Positions 28,171-39,533 are shown, numbered from the stretch's first letter. The stretch is DNA of 64,000 bases from CAVPJC01 sp963705155 (GCA_963705155.1 CAVPJC010000022.1:186001-250000), one strand, 5' to 3'. Translations and numbers: made by a program. Notes: generated from the sequence alone by a model not told the origin.

Positions 28171-29240
28171 TTTATCTGGCGCAGTACAATCTCGGTCCAG
28201 GCTGCAATCCAGCGTTCCCGGTTCGTCTCGATATCCTGCGGATCTACTTGCGAGGTTTCAGCAGGCTGGTTCGCGAAACGGATGAACTGTTCAGGCAGCA
28301 CGGCTTTGCTGTTGACGGGATAGACAAACATCTGCAGGGGTAGATCCTCTTGAAAAGTGGGCGAGAGCATAAAATCGATCCACTGGCGGGCCAGTTCGAC
28401 ATTTTTGGCGCCGGTGAGGATACCGGCAAATTCAACCTGGCGGATGCAGGCCCCGGACCCGATAATCACCGCGGTGGGGGCCAATTGTACGGGGGGGTCA
28501 GCGAAGATCACCTCAGCAGGCGGGCTTGAGCTGTAGGAGATGACCAGCGGGCGGGAGCCATCGTGAGCGCTGAACTCATTGTAATAGGCGCTGTTCCAGT
28601 CGTTGACCACCAGCACATCATTGGCAACCAGACCTTTCCAATAATCCAGATAGCCGTTTTCACCAAAATGTCCGATTGTAGCGAGCAAAAAGGCCAACCC
28701 CGGGGAGGATGTGGCTGGATTTTGCACCACCAGCATGCCTTTGTATTCCGGCTTGAGCAGTTCTTCCAGATTCTGGGGAGGCGTGAGGCCTTTGTTTTTG
28801 AAAAAGGCAATATCGTAATTCGGGCAGACATCTCCATAATCCACCGGCAGAGCCCGGTTTTGATTATCCAGGCGGAACTCAGCCGGAATATCCGCCAGCA
28901 TGGGAGAAGCATATGGCTCAAAGATATCTTGAGCCAGCGCCCGGCTGAGGAATGTATTATCTACGCCATAGAAAACATCGGCGATCGGATTGCCTTTCGA
29001 AAGGATGGCTTTGTTGAGCGCCGTTCCGGCGTCTCCTGAGGGGAGAATTTGGACGACCGCATTGTGCTGGCTCTCGAAGGTTTTTATCACCTCCTCCGAG
29101 ATGGCAAAGGAATCATGCGTCATTACCCGCAGTAGCTGCGGCCCGGCAGGCGAAGGTGTGGCGTCTGCCGGCGCGCCTGTGCAGGCAGCCAGTACCAGGG
29201 CTGCCAGGAAGATCAGAGTTATCCAATGAGACGGTTTCAT
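28167..29240 (-). CDS. thiB: Thiamine ABC transporter binding lipoprotein
   Basis: 357 residues. Lipoprotein signal ending LVLAAC, then a TbpA/ThiB-like fold: RVMTHDSFAISEEVIKTFE, ADVFYGVDNTFLSRAL, PVDYGDVCPNYD. It captures thiamine or a phosphate ester outside the membrane for the permease downstream. It follows thiN by 16 bases and shares the TPP riboswitch. Confidence 0.87.
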   Translation of the reverse strand: MKPSHWITLIFLAALVLAACTGAPADATPSPAGPQLLRVMTHDSFAISEEVIKTFESQHNAVVQILPSGDAGTALNKAILSKGNPIADVFYGVDNTFLSRALAQDIFEPYASPMLADIPAEFRLDNQNRALPVDYGDVCPNYDIAFFKNKGLTPPQNLEELLKPEYKGMLVVQNPATSSPGLAFLLATIGHFGENGYLDYWKGLVANDVLVVNDWNSAYYNEFSAHDGSRPLVISYSSSPPAEVIFADPPVQLAPTAVIIGSGACIRQVEFAGILTGAKNVELARQWIDFMLSPTFQEDLPLQMFVYPVNSKAVLPEQFIRFANQPAETSQVDPQDIETNRERWIAAWTEIVLRQIK

Positions 29241-29256
29241 TTTAACTTGCCTTTTA

Positions 29257-29943
29257 TTATATGGTTTCGGGAGGCAGGGGAGCTTCCCGGGTTTTGTGGA
29301 TCACAACGCACAGCAGCATCCCCTGTTCCAGGTACAAAGTAGCGGTCTCTTGGAGAAGAACATTGCTGATGCCGCGTGTGGCGCCGAAATACAATGTTTC
29401 ACCATGCAGCGGATATTCCAGTCCGTGAGTGAGCACGCCCAGCGCATCACCGCCCAGGGGAATGAGCGAAACCGTATCGCCGGGTGTTCCGGCGACAAGA
29501 GTCTCGCGCCCGCTGCGCACCAGCATCACTTCCTGAGCGCTATCCAGTAAACGGATGTGGATGTCCTCCAGCCCTGCGGCGGCTGGCAGGAGCAGGTTGG
29601 CGAGAGTTTGGTCCCAGCGCGCCCCCAGGGCCGCCAGTACCACAATCTCCTGGCAGCCCAGCGATTGGGCGTGGCGCAAGGCCAGCTCAAGATCGGTGTA
29701 ATCTTTGCGTTCAGGGAAGCCGTGAACCTGGGTTCCAGCCGATTGGAAATATTGCAGGTCTGCCGGGGTGAGCGAATCAAAATCGCCGATCAATATGTGC
29801 GGGGTAATTCCCAATTGCCGGCAAAGGCGCCCGCCGCCGTCGGCGGCAATGATGATGTCGCCAGCCTGGATGGCTGCCTGCGCGGCCGCAGGGTCGTTCA
29901 GGATTCCGTTGGCAAAGATAACGGCCCGGTTGGCTTTGTTCAA
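29257..29943 (-). CDS. thiN: Thiamine pyrophosphokinase
   Basis: About 228 residues with DGGGRLCRQLGITPHILIGDFDSL, ERKDYTDLELAL and LGARWDQTLAN, the nucleotide and thiamine sites of the family. It makes TPP from thiamine and ATP. The start is probably TTG 29943, right at the T-run of the upstream hairpin, because a frame extension to 30009 would cross the riboswitch terminator. The ribosome site GGAGGA is the 3' arm of that hairpin. Confidence 0.88.
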   Translation of the reverse strand: MNKANRAVIFANGILNDPAAAQAAIQAGDIIIAADGGGRLCRQLGITPHILIGDFDSLTPADLQYFQSAGTQVHGFPERKDYTDLELALRHAQSLGCQEIVVLAALGARWDQTLANLLLPAAAGLEDIHIRLLDSAQEVMLVRSGRETLVAGTPGDTVSLIPLGGDALGVLTHGLEYPLHGETLYFGATRGISNVLLQETATLYLEQGMLLCVVIHKTREAPLPPETI

Positions 29944-29972
29944 AAAAATCCTCCCCCGGGGCTGGGGAGGAT
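29942..29972 (-). terminator. Riboswitch expression-platform terminator
   Basis: ATCCTCCCC pairs with GGGGGAGGAT across a four to five base loop and is followed by seven T on the minus strand. It lies between the TPP aptamer and thiN; its 3' arm also carries the thiN ribosome site, so formation would block both transcription and translation. Confidence 0.75.
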
Positions 29973-29990
29973 GGTTGCTGCGATATGGCT

Positions 29991-30086
29991 GCGCTCCCTC
30001 CGCCGGCATTACCCGGATCAGGTTGGCGGGTCGAAGGCTCGTGGCCTTCCTCTCAGCCCGGCAACACCAGGCTCCCCGTGCAAAGG
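29991..30086 (-). promoter_or_regulatory. TPP riboswitch (THI element)
   Basis: On the minus strand the conserved THI-box pieces occur in order: ACGGGGAGCC, GGCTGAGAGG, ACCTGATCCGGGTAATGCCG and GGAGGGA. This matches the thiamine pyrophosphate aptamer. It lies immediately upstream of thiN-thiB-thiP and would switch off synthesis and uptake when TPP is plentiful. Confidence 0.95.
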
Positions 30087-30132
30087 TTGGTTTGGTTTCA
30101 AAAGTATAAGCGATTCCAGGTGATTGTCAAGA

Positions 30133-30394
30133 TCAGCCCACCGCGTCCGGTTGGCTGTCTGACAGGAGCTGATCCAACAGGGCCAGCTTGTCGGCGCACT
30201 GGTCACCGTAGCGGAAATAGAGTGCTGCGCCGAAAGCCAGCATCTGGTCACCCAGGGCTGAAAGGGAACGCTGCAAGAAGCTTCGCTGGCCTTGCCGGGC
30301 AATGTTGATGAGGCGTTGGTGTCTCGATCTGTTCTTCCAGCTCCTGCTTTCTCTGCAAGATATACAGTTCAGTCGAATAAAAATCTTGAAACAT
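30133..30394 (-). CDS. Small helical protein, unknown (frameshifted)
   Basis: About 86 residues after removing one base near 30322. ATG 30394 gives MFQDFYSTELYILQRKQEL, then the other frame continues RHQRLINIARQGQRSFLQRS and ends DSQPDAVG at TGA 30133. It is charged and helix-rich with no signal peptide. Divergent from the CGNR regulator with shared operator-like repeats between, so it may be that regulator's target. No family recognised. Confidence 0.5.
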
Positions 30395-30416
30395 ACCAGC
30401 CTCCATTGACAACTTC

Positions 30417-30497
30417 TTATAACCTGCTATAATCAATTTGATAGTTATAATATAGCACGGATTTTATAACCTGTCAACTAAATTATGATGGTTATAA
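30417..30497. promoter_or_regulatory. Operator-like TTATAACC repeats between divergent genes
   Basis: TTATAACC at 30417-30424 and 30464-30471 and its reverse complement GGTTATAA at 30490-30497, with a near copy AGTTATAA at 30443-30450, in an AT-rich spacer that also holds TATAAT-like boxes. The repeats overlap likely promoters of both flanking genes and suggest a dimeric repressor site. Confidence 0.5.
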
Positions 30498-30521
30498 AAT
30501 TAGAAAATTCAGGTGATGACG

Positions 30522-31156
30522 ATGGACTCTGTCCAAAATATATTGAATCCGTTCGATTTCGGCGCCGAGATGCTGTGTCTGGATTTTGCTAACACAGCCA
30601 ACTGGCATGCCAGCTCCGAGCCTGTAGAGAGCCTAAACAGCTATTCTGACCTGGTTTTATGGGGACAATTCGCCGGTGTTTTGTCTGCCGCACAGGCCAG
30701 CCGCCTGCTTGAAATGGCCAACCGGCAGGCTGAAGGCGCACAGGCGTGTTTGCAACAGGCAATTGATCTGCGTGAGGCTATTTACCGGGTCTTTTCAAGC
30801 GTGGCAGCCGAAGAGCCCGTCGCTCAATCTGATCTGGAACTGATCAACCGGGGCCTGCAAAACGCATTGAGCCACACACAGCTGGCGCAGACGCCGGCCG
30901 GATTTGATTGGAAGTGGGAGGAGCAACCGGATGCTTTTGACCCGATGCTTTGGCCGGTCACTCGCTCGGCAGCCGATTTACTCGTTTCTGACCAGGTCAG
31001 GCGTGTGGGAAGGTGTCAGGATGACCGGGGTTGCGGATACCTTTTCCTGGATACAAGCCGCAACCGCAGCAGGCGCTGGTGTTCCATGGAATTTGTGGAA
31101 ACCGGGCCAAAGCCCAGAGGCACTACGGGCGCACCCGCAGACCGGATGGTTCATAA
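30522..31156 (+). CDS. CGNR zinc-finger regulator (frameshifted)
   Basis: About 211 residues. The N-terminus has the DFANTANWH motif of the stress-responsive ABATE domain; the C-terminus is the CGNR zinc finger: RCQDDRGCGYLFLDTSRNRSRRWCSM, then CGNRAKAQRHYGRTRR in the neighbouring frame. One missing T near 31098 causes the break; the true stop is TAA 31154. Such proteins act as transcription regulators with Cys-bound zinc. ATG 30522 follows AGGTGA. Confidence 0.82.
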
Positions 31157-31193
31157 TTTTTTATGTGGGTGGTCGCTGAAATTTCCCGGCTGG

Positions 31194-31982
31194 TTAACGA
31201 ACCCGGCGCTTCCACTCATCCTTGAGCTGGAGCATGCGCGGGCTCTCGCCGGAGGTCAGGGTCAAAAAATCACTCAGCAGGCGGTTGAACTTGGCGCCTT
31301 CATCCAGCATGGGGAAATGCCCGGACTGGTCAAACGTGATCGTGTGCGTATGCAACGGCAGGGTACTGCCGGGTTCCGGTTGGGGCGCCTCAATGGCGGG
31401 ATCATTCAAACCGTAGACCGACAGACAGGGGGTAATCGAGCGCTGGGTCAGCGAATTGAGATTGATGGCATCCAAATTGGCCAGCGAGAGCAGGATGGCT
31501 TTGGGGTCGATTTTGGACACTTCGGCCCATACCGGCTCACTGGCAGCGGTCCGTCCCAGCAGCCACTCAGCCAGCTCAGCAGGCGGCGAGGATCGCAGCC
31601 GGGAGTGAACGGCATTTTCGCTGATCGGCAGACCAACTGCCATGACGCGGTCGACCAGGTCCGGGTTTCGGGATGTGAATATCAATGCGATGATAGCGCC
31701 CAGGCCATGACCCACCAGTGCGATCTTGCCGATGCCCATGGCGGTTAAAAATTCACCCACCAGGCCGATCTGTTGTTCGATAGAATAATAGCTCGGGTTT
31801 TTCGCCGAATCGCCGAAACCCCACAGATCCAGCGCATACGTGCGGAACGAGAGTGAAGCCGACTGCATGGATGGAATCCAATATCGCCAGGAACCCACCC
31901 AGCCGTGTAAAAATATCACCGGCCGGCCGCGCCCCAGTACTTCATAATGGATGATTTCATCCCGCAGGATTACAGCGCTCAT
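31194..31982 (-). CDS. Alpha/beta hydrolase
   Basis: 262 residues. HGWVGSW oxyanion region, TYALDLWGFGDS, nucleophile elbow GHGLG with Gly-His-Gly where Ser is expected (the paralogue at 43479-44253 has GHSMG), and a C-terminal QSGHFPMLDE with the catalytic His. The missing nucleophile Ser suggests altered or lost hydrolase activity. Last gene of the minus-strand signalling cluster. Confidence 0.82.
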   Translation of the reverse strand: MSAVILRDEIIHYEVLGRGRPVIFLHGWVGSWRYWIPSMQSASLSFRTYALDLWGFGDSAKNPSYYSIEQQIGLVGEFLTAMGIGKIALVGHGLGAIIALIFTSRNPDLVDRVMAVGLPISENAVHSRLRSSPPAELAEWLLGRTAASEPVWAEVSKIDPKAILLSLANLDAINLNSLTQRSITPCLSVYGLNDPAIEAPQPEPGSTLPLHTHTITFDQSGHFPMLDEGAKFNRLLSDFLTLTSGESPRMLQLKDEWKRRVR

Positions 31983-31991
31983 ATTTTCGAT

Positions 31992-32366
31992 TTATCCGGC
32001 ACGCCGGGCCAGGATGGCGCTTACGCGTTCGGTAAGTTGGTCGGGTGCAAAAGGCTTGATGATATATTCGGCGGCTCCAGCCTGCAGGCCGGTTTGTACT
32101 TCTGTGTCTTGCCCTTTGGCAGATAGAAAGATCACAGGAATGCCGGCTGTGGCCGGGCTGTTTTTTATTTTCTCGCAGGCCTCGTACCCGGTCATGCGCG
32201 GCATGCGCACGTCCAACAAGATCAGGTCTGGCAAAATCTCCTGTGCTTTGAGATAGGCTTCTTCGCCGTTCGTGGTAGCCGTTACCTCATGACCGGCAAA
32301 GCGCAGGGTAAAGGTGATCAAGTCACGGATATCGCGTTCGTCTTCAGCGATGAGAATTCGAGCCAT
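31992..32366 (-). CDS. Single-domain response regulator
   Basis: 124 residues, a CheY-like receiver with no output domain: acidic pair in LIAEDE, phosphoacceptor Asp in LILLDVRMPRMTG, Thr/Ser position in IFLSAKG and Lys in YIIKPFAP. ATG 32366 begins MARILIAEDE. It directly follows the giant kinase gene and is its likely partner. Confidence 0.9.
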   Translation of the reverse strand: MARILIAEDERDIRDLITFTLRFAGHEVTATTNGEEAYLKAQEILPDLILLDVRMPRMTGYEACEKIKNSPATAGIPVIFLSAKGQDTEVQTGLQAGAAEYIIKPFAPDQLTERVSAILARRAG

Positions 32367-32396
32367 AATTTGTAGTTGCCTCCAGGCCAATCAAAT

Positions 32397-32485
32397 AGGA
32401 CTTACGCAGTTGGCGGGCTCGGGGTGTTTGGGCGGGCTTCGCCCGCCCAAACACCCCGAGGTTTCCCTTGAACTTCGTCACTTAT
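32397..32485 (-). repeat. REP/MITE-like hairpin repeat, copy B
   Basis: Inverted relative to copy A. It shares the ends CCGCCAACTGCGTAAGTCCT and GTTCAAGGGAA. Between them is a perfect 20-base stem (32418-32437 with 32441-32460) and a three-base loop. It lies between the kinase and the response regulator and may also act as a transcript-processing or partial terminator signal. Confidence 0.75.
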
Positions 32486-32502
32486 ATCAAAATAAAAGAC
32501 CA

Positions 32503-35500
32503 TCAACTCTTCCTGTAAGCCGGGATGGTAAAGGAAAAAGTGCTGCCTTCGCCGGGTATTCCCGTGCTTTCCAACCAGATTTGCCCGCCGTGCATTTCCA
32601 CCAGGTGCTGTGTTATCGAAAGGCCCAGTCCTGTGCCGGAGCTTGCCAGCACAAAGGGATGTTCGCCGCGATAAAAGCGTTCAAATACGCGCGGCTGCAT
32701 ATCGGCTGTAATGCCGATGCCGTTGTCTTTCACGTCTACCTGGATCTGGTCACCGGTGGCTCGGACGCGCAGGTCGATTTGCCCGTGGGCGGGCGTGTAA
32801 TAGTAAGCATTTTCCAACAAATTGTCCAGTATCTGGCGGACACGCTCAAGATCGCCGACACCCATGAGCCGCCCGCCTGTTTTTTCCACGCGAATATCCA
32901 TGGGCTTTCCATCGCTCTGGGATCGCTGCTGAAGCGCTTCCACCGCTTCCCTGGCAATATCAACGAGGTTGAGTGGCTGAAGCGAGAGTTCGACGCGCCC
33001 GGATTCGATGCGGGATACGTCCAGGAGATCATTCACCAGGATGCCCAATCGTTCGGTGTTGTTTTTTACGATTTCCAGGAAGTGAGTTTGTTGATCGTTG
33101 AGCTGCCCGGCAGCCCCCATCAATAAAATATCGACATAGCCGTGTATGGATGTCATGGGGGTGCGCAGTTCGTGACTGACGGTGGCAACAAACTCGGATT
33201 TCAGCCGGTCGAGCTCAACCTCGTGGGTGACATCCCGGAAGACAGACACCGTGCCCAGGAAGGTCTCACGCAGGCTGACCGGCGAGAGATGCACCTCCAC
33301 CACGCGGCCATCTTCGAGGGTGATCTGTTCGGCGTACAGGTCTGCTGAATTATATTCACCCGGATGATGTGACCAGTTCTGGATGGTCTTCATCCAATCT
33401 TGCGCCACTTTGCCGAAAATCCCGATGAAATGTTCCAGTGATTTGCCAATTACCTGGGAACGTTGAAGTCCCAGGGTCTTCTCGGCTGAGGCGTTGAAGA
33501 GGGTGATGTTGCGTTCGGAATCGGTGACGAGCACGCCATCTGCCACGCCTTCCAGGATGGCCTGCGAACGGCTGGCTTCGATTTGTTGGCTGCGGAACAT
33601 ATTGCCCAGGTCTTCGGCCTGGTCGCGAATCAGCCGGTAGAGCTCGGCATTGTTGATGGCCACCGCCACCTGGTTGGCCGTGGCTTGCACAAGATCGAGC
33701 TGATCTTTGGAAAAATGGGCGACCTGCGCGTGGTAAAGCAGCAGTACGCCGAGGGCCTCAGCGCCCACCATCAGAGGAACCGCCATGGCGCTGCGGTGCT
33801 GCGGTTTGTGGGTTTCGGAAAGCAATATCCAACGCGGGTCTTCCAGCACGTCTTCAATCAGAGCAGACTGCCGCCGGGTGAGCACCCAGCCCGCCAGGCC
33901 TTCATCCGTATTAAATGGTGTGGGATTGCCCCCGATGCTGACCGGCGATGCATAGCCAATGGATGCCAGGCGGTGCAGTTTGCGTTCACCGGGTCTGGCG
34001 ATGAGCACAGTGATTTGCCCGGCATCCACAATCTGGTTCACCAGGGTCAGGGTGCGGTTCAGCACCTGTTCCAGATCCAGGCTTGTGGCGAGCTCGGTGC
34101 TGATGTGCAGGAGTGTTTCGGTATTCTTATGCTCGTGTGCGAGCTGCGCGGTGCGATCCTGAACACGGTGTTCCAATTCGGCTGAAAAGCTGGCAGTTTC
34201 AGCAAACAGGCGGGCATTCTGAATAGCGATGGCGGCATGGTTGCCAATCGTGCGGGCAAGCCCGGTTTCATCGGGAACGTACTTGTAGGGGCGATCCATG
34301 TGGGCCAATAAGACGCCGTGTAAATCGTTGCCGGTTACCAGAGGCAGCACCAGCAGCGAGCAGGTGCGGTGCTCTCGAAGATAAGGCAACAGCGGGGCCA
34401 GCTCTTCTTCTTGCTCGATGTCATCGGTGTTGAAGACGCCCAGGCTCTGACGCAGCCGTTCGAAGATCGGAGCCTGCGGAAGTTTTTGGGGCAGGCCGGG
34501 GCTGCTCTCGGGCTGCTCGGCGCGCAGTAAAACCTGTCCATCAGGTTCAAAGGTCACTGCTGAGATACAGGAGCTGGGAATGACACGGCTCAATTCAATC
34601 GCTGTCAGGGTGAGCAGCTCATCGATATCCAGGGTCCCGCTTAAACCGGTGGATAACCGGTTGAGCATCTCGAGGCGCTGGCTGCGCTGATCTAACTGCT
34701 GCATACGGCCGAGGCTTTCCTGGTAGAGGCGGGCGTTCTCGAGAGCCACAGCGGCCTGCCCGCTGAAGGTGGCCCCCATTTGCAACTGCTCGGGTGAATA
34801 AAAACCGGCTTCCTTTTTCTCCAGCGCGATCACGCCAATTACTTCGCCTGAGGCGATGAGCGGCAAGCCCAACCAGGAAAGGTGCTGGGCTTCCACCAGG
34901 GTGGAGAAGCGGTTATCGCTGCGTACATCAGACACGGAAATCGGTTGCCGGGTGAGAATCATTTCGCTGAGCAAAGCGCTATCTTCCACGGCAGCCGTCA
35001 GGCCAATGCGCTGGTCGTCATCGGCAAAACCACGTGCTGCCCTGACCACCACCTGGCGGTTCTGGCGCAGCCAGAGCGTGCCGGTATCATACGGAAGGAT
35101 TTCTTTCATCTCATCCAATAAGGTTGCCACCAGATCTTCGGGTTGAAGTTTTGCAGTGATGGCAGCCGCCACACGCGTAAGGGCTTGCAGCTGGCTGGCG
35201 CGTTCCTGCGAGGCGCGATACAGGCGCGTATTTTCAAGATGCAGGGCGGTTTGTTGAGCCAGCGAGGCCACCAGCGCCTGGGATTCGCCCGTGAAGGCTT
35301 TGGTGACCTGGAAGTTATCCAGAATTACAACCCCCAGAGGCTGCGACTGTTGAGTTTGTTGGATGGGCACAGCCAGGCTGGATACCGGTAGGCGGCTTGC
35401 GGTGGCATCCCGGTAGCGCAGCAGGTTTTCAGCAGAGAGGCTGTAGTGCTGTGCGAAATCCACTTCATCCAGCCGCAGGGCAGCGCCCGATTTGTAAACC

Positions 35501-38500
35501 TGCCCCACCAGCGCCTCGCCGGAGCTGTAACAAATTTCCATAATGCGGTCATTTTTGGGATAACCAGCGGCTGCCTGTGGAACCAGCATGTTTAATTGGG
35601 GATCCCAGAGCGCCACCAGGCTGGCCTGCGCAGCGGGTACAACGTGCATGGCGCTTTCCACTAACGCCTGCAGGATATTGGCCGAATCCAGGCTGCCCAG
35701 GCGGCGGCTGAAATCTAACAGCAGGTTCACTTCGGCCAGGCGCTGACTGGTTTCAGTGAGCAGGGTGAGGTTCTGCAGGGTGATGGCGACCTGCCGGGCA
35801 AGCAGTGTAAAGAGCTGTTCATCCTCGCTTGTGAAGGCCGCCAGGGGGGTGTGGCTGATAGCCAGAACCGCCGAATCAGGGTGGGAGGCATTCAATACGG
35901 CCAGGCAAATGAAGGCGCGCCCTTCCAGAGATTGCAGCAAAGGCGCGTTTGCCCATTCGCCGCCGCCTTCCAGCCGGGCCATCAAGATATTCTCGCCGGT
36001 CTGCAAACTCTGGTGCAGCGGGTTTCGCTGGCCCAACAGGGCTTCCACGTTCACCCCGGCGGGCGGCGTTCCCAGGATATGCAGCAAATGCGGCCCGCGT
36101 GCTCCGGGTTCAACAACCAGGGCGATATCCAGATCCAGACGGGTGAGCATTTCGCGCCCCAGGGCCAGCAGCACTGACTGCCTGTCAGGCTGGCGGTTGA
36201 CAATCTCGGAGATGTCGATGCCGGCCTGAATGCGCCGCGTGCGCTGGCTGAGCTGCTGCAAAGCCAGGGTTTGTTCCAGGTCTTTGTGTAAAAGCATGGG
36301 AAGGCTGCTGCGGGCTGTATCGCTTGAACGGACGGCCAGGCTGGTCTCGCTGTTCCAGCGCCTCTACCCGGTGATTTAAAAGGCCCAGTTTTTGCTGGCT
36401 TTCAATCACCAGCGCTGCCTGGCTGGCGAATATTTCCAGTGTTTCAATAGCGGGCCGGTCGGGTCTCAGTTCATCCCGGGGTGCATCCACACTGATCAAC
36501 CCCAGCGGCTCGCCGTGGGCATTGAGCAGCGGTACAGCCAGCATATCTTCTGGATGCCAGTGTGTGCTGGCATGTCCATTGGTGCTGATGGGATCCACCG
36601 GCAGCACGGTGAGGGTGTGCACATCGGGCGGCACCACCGGCATTTCTTCGTAGGGAATAAAATATGAGCGGCTGATCTGGAATTCTGGCCTGAGGATCTT
36701 GCCCAGGCTGTTCCAGGCCTGTGGGTGGGCGCGCAGTTCTTGAATTTCTGCCAGTGTCAGACCTGCTCCGGTCAAACGGTGCAGGTTTTTACTTCTGGCA
36801 TCATAGGCGCTGATGACCACGGTGTTGAATGGAGTGGCTGCCTGGATGGCATAGGCGATATTTTCAAGGGCTTCCTCCAGGGGCAGCTCCAGCTGCAGCG
36901 ATTGGGAGGTCTCGAATAATTTAGACAGCGTTTCCATGCGGCGGTTGAGGAGCTCACTGCGCTGCCTTTGTTCCTGATAACGGTGAGCGTTGCCCAGGGC
37001 GATGGCTGCCTGAATGGCGAGCGTTTCGGCAATCTCACGGGCAGTGTCATCAAACCGGTTGGGTGTGCGGGCATGCAGGTGGATCAACCCGGCAATTTGT
37101 TCCTGGTAGGCAATTGGGACAACCATGGCAGAGCGCACACCGGCGTGGGCAGGCTCCAGTGTGGGCGTTCCGTCAATATCTCCATTTGGATGCTCGAAAT
37201 CGCCAACGATCAGGGTCTCGCCGGTTTCAAGAACGGCTGCTTCCATGGGGTGCAGTGCGCTGGCTGGAGAATCACCCAGGTGGAGGATCACGTTGGGGGT
37301 TGGGTTGGGCAGTGCTTCATTTTCAGCCTGTTTTAGCTCAAAAAGCAGGATACTGCCGCAATCGGCCAGGGTGGTATGGAGCACCTCATCGTACACACGC
37401 TGCAGCAAATGCTGGAGCTCCAGCGTGGTATTCAATTCGCGGCTGATGCGGGTGATCGAGGTAAGCTGCTCTACACGGCGGCGCAGGCTCTCATCCGTCT
37501 GTGTGTACAGGCTGGCGCGTTCCACGGCGCCTGCAATTTGCCCGGCAGCCGTGATGACCGATTGCAGATCGGGTTGGTTAAAAAAGTAGGCGGCGTGGCT
37601 GCCCAGCATGATTTCACCGATGCCGCGTTCTCGGACGATCAACGGCACCAGGATGGCGGAGTGGATATCCAGGTTGGTCACCAGCGGGCGGTAGATGGGC
37701 AGGACGCGTGAATCTTCGACTCACATCATCGCTTAGGAATGGCTGCTGGCTGCCTGTGACGGTGAGGCCAAACTGCGGATCATCGATGGACAGGCGCCCC
37801 AGGCGGGCTGCAAACTCCGGGTCCACGCCAAACAGCGACCCGCGGTGGGCGCGCAGCTCGCCGCGCCCCGTATCCAATAGAAAGACAGCGGCGTGGTCGG
37901 CCTGGAGCAGCCGGACCAGGTCTTGAAGTGAGAACTGCAGAATCTCATCCAGGGTTGCGGCGGAACCCGTAAGACTGGCGATGCGCCGCAAGGTTTCGGC
38001 GCGCTGGGCGCGCCGGCGGCTCTGCCGCACCAGGTGGGCGTTTTCGATGATCGGCGCCACCTGTCCGGCGATGATCGCCAGCAGGCGCAGGTCGTTTGGA
38101 TCGAACTGAGATCCATCCAGCTTATCGGCCACGTGGATATAGCCTAAACCGCGCCCGCTCATGGTTAGAGGTATCAGAGCCAGGTTGCTGATGCTGGCAA
38201 TCACCGCCAGCTCGCCCAACCCAAGCTCCTTTACGCGCGGGTCAGCGGCGGCATCCATGGAGACGATGGCCTCCTGGGAAAGCCACAGGCGTTCAGATTC
38301 GCTGCCGGGTGGGATGGGAAAGCGCGCCCACTCCAGCAAATCTGGCGGGATGCCCTGGAATGGGGCAACGGCCTGTAATACCCGGCGGTTTTCATCGTAG
38401 ATGAGGAAACCCAGCACTTCCACTTTAACCAATGGGGAAATGCTTTCCACCAGGCGGGCGAACAGATCCTGCGGTTCAGCCTGCGCGCCCGCGGCCTGGG

Positions 38501-39524
38501 CCAGCTTTGCCAGACCGCCCAGTTCGGTGGCCCGGCGCTGCTCTTTATCGTACAACAGAGCATTATGCAGCGCTACGGCTGCCTGCCCCGCCAACACGCG
38601 CAAAACTTCCAGGTCGTTTTCCGAAAAGCTCTCCCTGGACAAACTGGCCAGTTCCAGTGTCCCCACCAGCTCACCGGCAGCTTCCAGATGTATGCCAAGA
38701 AATGATTGGTAGGGGAACTGTGGGCGTTCCACGGCAGGGCGCACCTCCCGGTTGGCATCCACATCGGGGATTAAAAGAGGCCGGCGCCGGGTTGCCAGAT
38801 AGCCCGAGTAACCTTGTTGGGTGGAGTACGGCTGGCTGCCCTTTTCGAGTTTACGGCTGAGGTCTGGAGCGCCGGTGAAACGGTACGGAACCAGCAGGCG
38901 GTTCTCGGCATCCCATACGGTGATTTCGTACACATCGGCAGGGATCAGGCGCTGTACGCCATCCAGGATGGCTTGCAGGGTCGTTTCGAGCTCCAGGCTG
39001 GATGCGATTGACCGGCTGAGTTCGGTGAAAATATTGAAAGCCTGGTTGGTGTAAACTGCTCCACTCGCAGCGGTCTGGGCGGCGGGAACATCCATCACCA
39101 GTTGAGGGCGGCGTAAGCTTACCAGCATGGCGTGCCCGCCAGCGTAAGGAATTTCGTAGGATGTGCCTTCGATCATGCGCCCTTCCAGCGAAAAGCGGCC
39201 CTGCCCCTGTGCTGCGCACAGGCTCAGGAAGGCGTCACTCGGGCGCGTGCCGCGACTCAAGCGCTCCAGACCAGGTACATCTTCCCAAACGTTGAACCAC
39301 TCCCGCGCCGGCTGGTTGATATGGATAACCCGCCCGCCCGCCTGGATCAGTAGAACCGCCTCTTTGTGCTGTGGCAAATCCAGCGGGATGGGTGGACGCT
39401 GGTTGGGTCGTCTGACCGGCTGCCTGCGGGGCAGGGCGCGCATCAGGAGCGGAGTGAACAACAAAAAGCTCACCCCCAGGAAGATCAAAACGATCACCAG
39501 CGCCGTCGGGTCTACGGATTGCAT
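32503..39524 (-). CDS. Giant multi-GAF sensor histidine kinase (two frameshifts)
   Basis: Three overlapping frames (39524-37614, 37681-36185, 36297-32503) join into one protein of about 2,339 residues if one extra base is removed near 37718 and another near 36345. Order: one N-terminal transmembrane helix, a PAS-like segment, about ten GAF domains, a PAS domain (GVLVTDSERNITLFNASAE), HisKA with phospho-acceptor EFVATVSHELRTPM, and HATPase (NLLENAYYYTP, DNGIGI, GTGLGLSI). It probably integrates several small-ligand or redox signals and signals to the adjacent receivers. Three separate genes is the less likely reading. Confidence 0.8.
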
Positions 39525-39533
39525 ATCAGGTTA

